From Halobacteriovorax sp. (GTDB taxonomy: Bacteria; Bdellovibrionota; Bacteriovoracia; Bacteriovoracales; Bacteriovoracaceae), in assembly GCA_002720865.1 (NCBI GenBank), contig PBIO01000014.1, forward strand, positions 1 through 64,000: a stretch of DNA of 64,000 bases. Reading direction: 5' to 3'. This document shows, one piece after another, positions 58,302 through 64,000 of the stretch (its first letter is position 1; the number at the start of each line of letters is the position of its first letter). A model generated the notes under the pieces. The model worked only from the letters and a program-made list of their open reading frames with translations, was not told where the DNA came from and did not search any database. The position numbers and the translations under genes were made by a program.

Positions 58302-59286
58302 ACTTAATCCCTTCGCCTTTACTCTCCGTCTTATTTTCTTTTTCAAAGGATCCATTTAATCTTTTAAAGGTAAATGCTAGTGATTCTTTTACGGTAGGCA
58401 GCTTAATGCTGAGGTAACCTTCGATATTCGATATATCCATTTGTAAAAAGTATTTATCGGAAGATCCCCCCATACCTTTGATGATGGGATATTTCCACTT
58501 TCCTTTCGAGATCATACCTTTATCGAGATGAAATATATCTGCATAAGACTTAGCAAAATCATAGGCAGTCATAATATCTCTTGAGCTTACTTGGAAAAGT
58601 CTATTCTTAACTTCCTTTTCAAAACAAATCTTAATCATGGCCGCAATATAATAAATATCTAAATAGCCTGTTAAAACATTATTATCGCAATCAACTTGGT
58701 TTCCTAAATGAAGTTCTTTTTGAAGAGTCTCGAAGTAATTGGGATTAGACATCTTCAAACTACGTCCATAGAGCCTACAGGTTCTAAAGATCACGTAATT
58801 CAAACTTGTTTTTTGAATATAGAATTCTGCTGCAGCTTGAGACTTACCATAATAAGTATTGGCATCAGGAATATCCATTTCGATATACTTTTTCTCTTCA
58901 CCAGAGAACACATGGCAAGTTGATAAATAACAAATTTGCGATTTATATCTTTGGCAGTATTCCGCTACTGTGATCAAGCCTGTTGTATTTAAACTGTCTG
59001 TTGTTTCTTGGTTTAAATCAGACTCAACAATACTATTTAACCCAGCTGCGTAAATTGTAAAATCAGGCTTAAAGGAAAAAATAACTCTTTGAACCTCATC
59101 CTTATTTCTAATATTCATAGGAAGGGTTAATACCCCCTGGATTTTAACTGGGTTTTGATAATAAGTTCCAATAACCCGGAAGTACTTCTTAAGGTATTGA
59201 GCTAAGTTACTTCCAATAAACGAGCTTATCCCTATGATAAGAATCGTTTTTTGTTGCATCTCTTCTGTAGCTTCTTCATTTGACAT
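58294..59286 (-). CDS. RmlD-like NAD(P)-dependent sugar reductase/epimerase (SDR)
   Basis: 330 residues, extended SDR fold. Opening ILIIGISSFIGSNLAQYLKKYFRVIG (a GxSxxIG variant of GxxGxxG), FTIYAAGLNSIVESD, CYLSTCHVFSG and the active site YYGKSQAAAE (YxxxK). VFRTCRLYG and GYLDIYYIAAMI match dTDP-4-dehydrorhamnose reductase-like proteins. It may supply a nucleotide sugar for surface glycan or flagellin glycosylation, since it borders the flagellin genes; this is inference. No rml neighbours are present. Confidence 0.85.
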   Translation of the reverse strand: MSNEEATEEMQQKTILIIGISSFIGSNLAQYLKKYFRVIGTYYQNPVKIQGVLTLPMNIRNKDEVQRVIFSFKPDFTIYAAGLNSIVESDLNQETTDSLNTTGLITVAEYCQRYKSQICYLSTCHVFSGEEKKYIEMDIPDANTYYGKSQAAAEFYIQKTSLNYVIFRTCRLYGRSLKMSNPNYFETLQKELHLGNQVDCDNNVLTGYLDIYYIAAMIKICFEKEVKNRLFQVSSRDIMTAYDFAKSYADIFHLDKGMISKGKWKYPIIKGMGGSSDKYFLQMDISNIEGYLSIKLPTVKESLAFTFKRLNGSFEKENKTESKGEGIKFI

Positions 59287-59330
59287 GTATTTATTTTAAC
59301 AGATTTTTAGAATTAGGTGAAAAAAGACGT

Positions 59331-59370
59331 AAAAAAGCCCATGCTTCATACGAAGCTATGGGCTTTAAAA
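59331..59370 (-). terminator. Intrinsic terminator of the flagellin at 59381
   Basis: AAAGCCCAT (59334-59342) pairs with ATGGGCTTT (59358-59366), with an inner CTTC/GAAG pairing and a T-run on the minus strand. Strong, 15 bases behind the gene stop and able to work in both directions. Confidence 0.85.
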
Positions 59371-59380
59371 ACTTTTGTGT

Positions 59381-60214
59381 CTATCCGAGTAACTTTAACG
59401 CCAAGTTCGGTGCTTGATTTGCTTGCGATAGTACCGATGTCCCCGACTGAACAAGGATGTTGTTTCTGGCGAGGTCAGCAGTTTCTGCTGCCACGTCGAC
59501 ATCCCTAATTCTAGACTTTGCTGCACTGAGGTTCTCATCTGCAATGCCCAAAGTATTAATAATCGAGGAGAGGCGGTTCTGGGTCGCACCCAATTCTGAC
59601 CTAACTCCGTTAATGTTGACCAAAGCATCATCAAGTTTCTTAAGAGAAAGTTGTGCACCTTCTTTGGTCGCAACAGACTCAGCTCCAAGCCCAAGGGCCG
59701 TAAGCGTTGCCGTGTTAGTGGTGCCGTCATAGCGCAATCTATCCAGCAGTGGGCTGTTGTGAATGCCGACTTGGAATTCCATAAGACCACCGGTGCCATC
59801 AAGTAGCTTGGTCCCATTAAACTCAGAAGATTTTGCGATCCTGTCGATCTCTTCTTTAAGTTTTTGAAATTCGATATCAGTAAATCCACGTTCAGTTGCT
59901 CCTACTGTATCCGAAGCTGCTTGAATTGAGAGTTCTCGTAGTCTGATAATAATATTCGAAATCTCATTCAATCCACCTTCTGCTGTTTGTATTAATGATA
60001 TAGCATCCCCAGCATTTCTTTTGGCTTGCCTACCACCTCTTATTTGCGCTCTTAAGTTTTCACTTATAGCTAATCCTGCCGCATCATCTGAGGCTTGAGT
60101 AATTCTCTCCCCGGATGATAGCTTTCTAAAGTTATCATTCATATTACGGGAGTTAATCCCCAATGTTCTCTGCGCTGCGAGCGAGCTAACATTAGTGTTA
60201 ATTCGTAGTCCCAT
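59381..60214 (-). CDS. fliC: Flagellin
   Basis: 277 residues, a short flagellin without an extra outer domain. N-terminal D0/D1: MGLRINTNVSSLAAQRTLGI, ERITQASDDAAGLAISENLRAQIRG; C-terminal D1/D0: LSAAKSRIRDVDVAAETADL, then NNILVQSGTSVLSQANQAPNLALKLLG. Polymerises into the filament after export by the flagellar type III system. GAAGGAG precedes the start. The leader (60215-60477) carries two short open frames with good ribosome-binding sites. About half identical to the neighbouring flagellin. Confidence 0.96.
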   Translation of the reverse strand: MGLRINTNVSSLAAQRTLGINSRNMNDNFRKLSSGERITQASDDAAGLAISENLRAQIRGGRQAKRNAGDAISLIQTAEGGLNEISNIIIRLRELSIQAASDTVGATERGFTDIEFQKLKEEIDRIAKSSEFNGTKLLDGTGGLMEFQVGIHNSPLLDRLRYDGTTNTATLTALGLGAESVATKEGAQLSLKKLDDALVNINGVRSELGATQNRLSSIINTLGIADENLSAAKSRIRDVDVAAETADLARNNILVQSGTSVLSQANQAPNLALKLLG

Positions 60215-60216
60215 GG

Positions 60217-60234
60217 TTAATCTCCTTCAAACAT
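60217..60234 (-). promoter_or_regulatory. Mini-ORF MFEGD directly ahead of the flagellin start
   Basis: ATG-TTT-GAA-GGA-GAT-TAA with AGGAGG six bases upstream (60241-60246). Its own codons contain the flagellin ribosome-binding site GAAGGAG, and its stop is two bases from the flagellin ATG. Translating it would compete with, or couple to, flagellin translation. Confidence 0.4.
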
Positions 60235-60384
60235 AACTTACCTCCTGTAAAACTGCCGGACTCCTGTCCTTGTATTCGTTAATATTAGTTTTTCTTTTTT
60301 TCTCGTTTAGTTACACATAGTTTTTACTGTTAATTTTTTTTAGAACAATCGACCATTGCAGTGTAATCAACTGTTCTCGTATAT

Positions 60385-60411
60385 TTATCCGTTCGTTTCG
60401 TAATCCAACAT
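60385..60411 (-). promoter_or_regulatory. Mini-ORF MLDYETNG in the flagellin leader
   Basis: ATG 60411 to TAA 60385, preceded by AGGAGAG with TACT as spacer. Eight codons. The rest of the 263-base spacer is AT-rich; no terminator or clear promoter for the flagellin at 60214 was found, so read-through from the flagellin at 60478 is possible. Confidence 0.3.
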
Positions 60412-60477
60412 AGTACTCTCCTATTAGTTGTTTGCATTTGCATAAGCATTTAAACCATTCCTTCCAAAACGCTATTC

Positions 60478-61326
60478 CTAACCTTGAGCTGCTGCTTGGA
60501 TTAGTGATAGGGCGTTCTTTGTTGAAGAGTTCGCTTGCGCTAATACTGAAGTACCTGCCGACATTAGAATATTATTCTTAGTCAGGTTGGCTGTCTCAGC
60601 GGCAACGTCAGTGTCTCTTACCCTGGAGTTAGCTGCAGATAAGTTTTCTATACTTACTGCGATGTTGTTAATGGTCGACTGCAAACGGTTTTGGAGTGCA
60701 CCAAAGTCAGCACGAATCCCGGAAACCGAAATAATAGACTGGTCAATTGCGGCCAAAGAGTTCTGTGCAGAAATCTTATCAGCAACCGAAGCCAAGTTTA
60801 GTCCTAGAGCAGCTACGTTAACGTCGGCGCTTGAAGCGTCGAATGTTAAACGGTCAGCGATAGGATCATTACGAGTACCAATTTGAATATCAAATACAGC
60901 ACCAGTACCATTCAGAAGTGGAACGCGGTTAAACTCAGTAGAGTTTGCGATACGATCAATTTCTGATGTTAATTGCTCAAACTCAACATTAAGAAACTTT
61001 CTTTCAGTTGGTCCAATAGTATCCGAAGCGGCCTGTACGGCAAGCTCTCGAAGCCTAATCAGAATGTTTGAAACTTCACTAAGGGCACCCTCAGCGATTT
61101 GAACTAATGAGATGCCATCCTCAGCATTTCTTTCAGCTTGTCCTAAACCTCTAATTTGAGCTTTAAGGTTCTCTGAAATGGCTAGCCCTGCAGCGTCGTC
61201 CCCTGCACGGTTAATTCTTTGCCCTGAAGATAACTTCTCGAGCGATTTGTCCATCTGCAAACGCGTACCTCTCAAATTCCTTTGAGCGTTAAGCGAAGCG
61301 ACGTTCGTGTTAATTCGAAGTCCCAT
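60478..61326 (-). CDS. fliC: Flagellin (paralogue)
   Basis: 282 residues. Start MGLRINTNVASLNAQRNLRG, KLSSGQRINRAGDDAAGLAISENL, end NNILMSAGTSVLAQANSSTKNALSLIQ. Same short architecture as its neighbour with no hypervariable middle. AAGGAGGATACC is an excellent ribosome-binding site. A sigma-28-like promoter (61418-61444) lies 92 bases ahead. The two genes look like a tandem duplication that has since diverged; differing roles in one filament are known for predatory Bdellovibrio flagellins, but cannot be read here. Confidence 0.97.
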   Translation of the reverse strand: MGLRINTNVASLNAQRNLRGTRLQMDKSLEKLSSGQRINRAGDDAAGLAISENLKAQIRGLGQAERNAEDGISLVQIAEGALSEVSNILIRLRELAVQAASDTIGPTERKFLNVEFEQLTSEIDRIANSTEFNRVPLLNGTGAVFDIQIGTRNDPIADRLTFDASSADVNVAALGLNLASVADKISAQNSLAAIDQSIISVSGIRADFGALQNRLQSTINNIAVSIENLSAANSRVRDTDVAAETANLTKNNILMSAGTSVLAQANSSTKNALSLIQAAAQG

Positions 61327-61417
61327 GGTATCCTCCTTGATATTTGGGTTCCACTAGCGTCCTGCTACTGGTGAGCTCCGTAATCCGCGACCGAATTACG
61401 AAATTCCTTCATCCTAC

Positions 61418-61444
61418 TTTTCGCCCTTCTCCTGGATTTCTTTA
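61418..61444 (-). promoter_or_regulatory. Sigma-28-like flagellar promoter
   Basis: TAAAGAAA, 11 bases, GGCGAAAA on the minus strand. The consensus (E. coli FliA) is TAAAGTTT-N11-GCCGATAA: the TAAAG core is complete, the spacing is exact and six of eight -10 bases match. Predicted start about 61410. Confidence 0.5.
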
Positions 61445-61468
61445 AAAAATATGTCTAAAAAGCAGACA

Positions 61469-61545
61469 GGAAAGTTTTTCCAAAGTAGCCTTAATGTATT
61501 GAAATAAGTGGAATAATTCCGAGTGAAATAGTGGGGCAATCCCCA
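61469..61545. repeat. Three short palindromes between flagellin and GNAT gene
   Basis: GGAAA-gtt-TTTCC (61469-61481), GGAATAATTCC (61510-61520, perfect 11-base palindrome) and TGGGG-caat-CCCCA (61532-61545). The 255-base spacer 61327-61581 has no gene. The palindromes may bind regulators of either neighbour; chance is possible for such short elements. Confidence 0.35.
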
Positions 61546-61581
61546 ATTCGACTATAAAATAAACAGATAATTGAAAAAAAT

Positions 61582-62613
61582 ATGATTAGTTATTCGACAA
61601 TATTAGATTCTCCAGACCTATACGATGAAACACTTAAACTAATTGAGAATTGTTTTTCTTATAAGAAAGAGTATTCATACTCTACAGACTTCGCTCCTTT
61701 GATGAATTCAACAAATTGGAAAAACCTTCATATTCTTAGGGATGGAGAAAAAGTGGTCGCCCACATAGGGGCTAGAGTTCTCAACACTACAGAACGTATC
61801 CCTATTCTCCTTATAGGTGGAATAGCTGTACATAATGACTACCAAAAACAAGGGTTATTTGATCAACTTTTCCAAATCGTTTTAGATAAACACAAAGAAG
61901 AAGTGGCCATGTTTGTCCTATGGTCCGACTTGGATGGTCTTTATAGTAAGTATAATTTTCATCAGGCTGGAGTTCTGATGGAGATGGGATCAGAAAGCTT
62001 TAATGAAAAAGACGCCAGCATGGTTGGCCTAAAGAAAACAGATCTTTCATCCATGGATTTTTCAAAACTAAATGAATTGGATACCTGTTATAAAAACTCA
62101 TTGGAGAGCAATTTTATTTGCTCCAAAAGAGATGGAAGAGATTGGGGTGTAATCTCAGCCGTCTCTAGCACCTCTTTATATACTCACGAAACCAATGGAG
62201 CTATCGACTTTTATGTATTAGCAGACAAGGGCATGGACTTAGGTGGAATCATTCATGAATTTGCTGGTGTAAATAGTTCCAATACAAAAGTTTGGTTAAA
62301 TCTTTTAAAAAAGTACAAAGTTTGGCTTCCTGTAAAGAATCCTTGGATTGTCACTGAAGCGGCTGCATCTTTATATATGGGAATATTCAGAATAGGTAAT
62401 CCTGAATTATTTTCTAAGCTTATTCACAGCTGGTCTGACTCAACCTTGATCATTACAGCTGTTTCTGATGATACAATCGCCTTTCAATTCCTAGGGGAAG
62501 AGTTTACTAAATCACATGGCGAGTTTTTAAGTCTTTTAATGGGGCCAGAAAGAGCTGAGGAGTTCTTACAGTTTAAAAAAGAGCTATGGATTACCGGTAT
62601 CGATAGCGTTTAG
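61582..62613 (+). CDS. GNAT-family N-acetyltransferase-like protein
   Basis: 343 residues. The N-terminal part has a GNAT acetyl-CoA-binding pattern: VAHIGARVLNTTERIPILLIGGIAVHNDYQKQGLFDQLFQIV (the QKQGLF segment matches Q/RxxGxG/A). The rest (YSKYNFHQAG onward) resembles the longer, possibly second GNAT-like half. Substrate unknown. Convergent with the UbiB-like gene without a gap. Its neighbourhood with flagellins and an SDR may point to protein or sugar acetylation. Confidence 0.8.
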   Translation: MISYSTILDSPDLYDETLKLIENCFSYKKEYSYSTDFAPLMNSTNWKNLHILRDGEKVVAHIGARVLNTTERIPILLIGGIAVHNDYQKQGLFDQLFQIVLDKHKEEVAMFVLWSDLDGLYSKYNFHQAGVLMEMGSESFNEKDASMVGLKKTDLSSMDFSKLNELDTCYKNSLESNFICSKRDGRDWGVISAVSSTSLYTHETNGAIDFYVLADKGMDLGGIIHEFAGVNSSNTKVWLNLLKKYKVWLPVKNPWIVTEAAASLYMGIFRIGNPELFSKLIHSWSDSTLIITAVSDDTIAFQFLGEEFTKSHGEFLSLLMGPERAEEFLQFKKELWITGIDSV

Positions 62614-64000
62614 CTAGATTTTTCTAACCGTCAAACTACCTTTCATCAAAGATATAAAACCTAAGGCCCAAAAGATCCAACATAGAGAAGGTATATCTCT
62701 CCAATGAGAAATGGCATCTGACTTTAAAAGGGTTACCCCACTAATAAAAAAGACTGCACCTAGAATAATATACCCAAGGAATATGACAGAGCTTGTGACA
62801 TCTTTAAGTTGTTTTTCGTGGCCCTTATGAATAATCTCAAAAGCATAACCTTTTTTAGACCATTCCTTTAAAAACCAACGAAGATGTCTTGGGAACATTC
62901 TTCCTGAGGAGAGAAAATCTCTTCCCATCCAAACAGCTTCTTCAATTATCTCATCTTTATTAAAGCTCTCTTTAACAATTATATTGAGATCATCTTCAAC
63001 CATAGAAAAGATATCGAAATCTAGGCCCATATCTTTCCCAACACCATCGAGAGTCATTAATGATCTAAAGACCACAAACCATTCTCTTGGAAGATATAAT
63101 TTATTTTTTCTAAGCGTTTCAATAATAGATTGAAAGAGAAGAGTGTAGTTTGTTTGCTGGACAGTTAATCCAATATAAGGAGTAAGAACATCTCTAACAT
63201 CAGAAATTAATGCATCTACGTCTGGTATTTTTTCATACTCTGCTACATCTAAAAATTCATACACTAAATTTTCAAAATTATAAGTAATTAATGCATACAG
63301 AATAGCAACGAAGTTCTCTCTTCCTTTTTTTGAAAGCCTTCCCATTAAACCAAAGTCGATTATTCCGATTTGGTCATTTGGCATTAAAAAGAAGTTTCCG
63401 CCATGAAGATCGCCATGAAAAAAGCCATCCATAAGAAAGGTTTTAATAAATAACTGTAGGCCATCGGTTAATTTTTCTTTAAGTGTATCTAACCTTGGTT
63501 CAATCGCAGCTTTATTGCTAAATGGAATTCCATCTAATAACTCCATAACTAAGAAACGTTCCGTACATAATTCTGTATACATTTTAGGAATATAGAGAAT
63601 CTCTTTTTTATCATGAGCCTCTATGTTCTTTTTAAACCTTTCACAGTTTAAGGCTTCAATATGAAAATCTAATTCCGTCTGCAAAGAAATACTAAAATCA
63701 TTAACCAATCTCGAAATGCCTAAATATTTTAATTCCTCACTTGCTCTTTCGACTTGGGTTGCTAGTAAAAGTAAAATAGAAAAATCGTTTGTCATCGTTT
63801 TAACGATATTTGGTCTTCTGACTTTAATAACAACTTTCTTACCGTCTTTTAGCTCGCCCTTATAAACAACACCGATAGATGCTGTTCCAATAGGGTCCTC
63901 GCTTATGGAGTTAAAAACTTCATCTATAGGCCGACCAAGTGATAGTTCAACTTCTGATCTAACTTCGGAAAATGGAATAGGTTTAACTTGGTCTCTGAGA
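62614..64000 (-). CDS. ubiB: ABC1/UbiB family kinase-like protein, partial at the window edge
   Basis: At least 461 residues; the 5' end lies beyond the window. In-frame reading continues upstream of ATG 63795 to the edge without a stop: PIPFSEVRSEVELSLGRPIDEVF, then DPIGTASIGVVYKGELKDG, where the family has the A/S-SIGQV loop, and VVIKVRRPNI with the Lys. Then MELLDGIPFSNKAAI, DGFFHGDLHGGNFFL and IIDFGLMGRL, the kinase-like acid loops, and two C-terminal membrane spans (about the last 50 residues). UbiB-like proteins act in ubiquinone or other lipid synthesis and transport. Confidence 0.92.
   Translation of the reverse strand, partial: LRDQVKPIPFSEVRSEVELSLGRPIDEVFNSISEDPIGTASIGVVYKGELKDGKKVVIKVRRPNIVKTMTNDFSILLLLATQVERASEELKYLGISRLVNDFSISLQTELDFHIEALNCERFKKNIEAHDKKEILYIPKMYTELCTERFLVMELLDGIPFSNKAAIEPRLDTLKEKLTDGLQLFIKTFLMDGFFHGDLHGGNFFLMPNDQIGIIDFGLMGRLSKKGRENFVAILYALITYNFENLVYEFLDVAEYEKIPDVDALISDVRDVLTPYIGLTVQQTNYTLLFQSIIETLRKNKLYLPREWFVVFRSLMTLDGVGKDMGLDFDIFSMVEDDLNIIVKESFNKDEIIEEAVWMGRDFLSSGRMFPRHLRWFLKEWSKKGYAFEIIHKGHEKQLKDVTSSVIFLGYIILGAVFFISGVTLLKSDAISHWRDIPSLCWIFWALGFISLMKGSLTVRKI

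Noticed and set aside
59395-59889. Minus-strand frame of 164 codons inside the flagellin gene
   Set aside because: It is an out-of-frame shadow of fliC, whose own frame has the conserved flagellin ends.
1-64000. CRISPR arrays, insertion sequences, prophage, attachment sites
   Set aside because: No regularly spaced repeats, transposase, integrase or phage structural genes were seen in either strand.

Overview
The window looks like chromosomal DNA of a predatory or predator-related bacterium of the Bdellovibrionota, most likely the Bacteriovorax/Halobacteriovorax/Peredibacter side. This is an inference from the AT-rich coding, aerobic respiration with an unusual multihaem bc complex, a Tad pilus locus, two flagellins and a complete tryptophan-catabolic cluster. 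No 16S or other phylogenetic marker was compared. Gene density is high, many genes overlap by ATGA or TAATG, and no insertion sequence, prophage or CRISPR array was seen.

Layout. 1-440: a free-standing tRNA-Ala(UGC) with its own terminator. 443-1024: a lipoprotein cyclophilin. 1075-8255 (minus): an aa3-type cytochrome oxidase operon (ctaA-ctaB fusion, coxB, coxA, coxC, dihaem cytochrome c lipoprotein, Sco, cox4 and a 53-residue membrane protein). 8389-18526: kynurenine-pathway genes in two arms diverging near 13150. They cover tryptophan to 4-oxalocrotonate and probably its decarboxylation. 18523-27285 (minus): a surface-protein candidate, then a respiratory locus with Rieske protein, split cytochrome b, an octahaem cytochrome c, a second subunit III, a CPGC-motif small protein and a DUF420 protein.

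27393-41673: a mixed region with an unknown membrane protein, a thiolase, a stand-alone FliG-C-like protein with a coiled-coil neighbour, and a long minus-strand run glmU-glmS-pcrA-asmA-mtnA-ppx-cNMP-binding protein. 41899-45143 (plus): lon, a CheY-like regulator and a small membrane protein. 45192-47624: three small exported proteins, two nearly identical in their core, flanking an aldehyde dehydrogenase. The two close paralogues each have a sigma-54-like -24/-12 motif. 47740-57289: an RHS/YD-repeat secreted protein and a Tad/Flp pilus locus in which the TadZ/CpaE and CpaF ATPases are fused in one polypeptide.

57488-57705 holds a 6S RNA candidate that lies in no real gene. It is recognised from a GAGC/GCTC hairpin, the GAGAAGCCT-AAA segment and a long closing stem. 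57771-64000: an unknown protein, a sugar-nucleotide reductase-like SDR, two flagellins with elaborate leaders, a GNAT acetyltransferase and a UbiB/ABC1 kinase cut by the window edge.

How the parts fit: the two respiratory loci would form a menaquinol-to-oxygen chain (bc complex, haem c carriers, aa3 oxidase). The tryptophan cluster fits a cell that eats protein-rich prey. The Tad pilus and flagella fit surface attachment and motility. The functional statements rest on motif recognition by eye; no database search was run.
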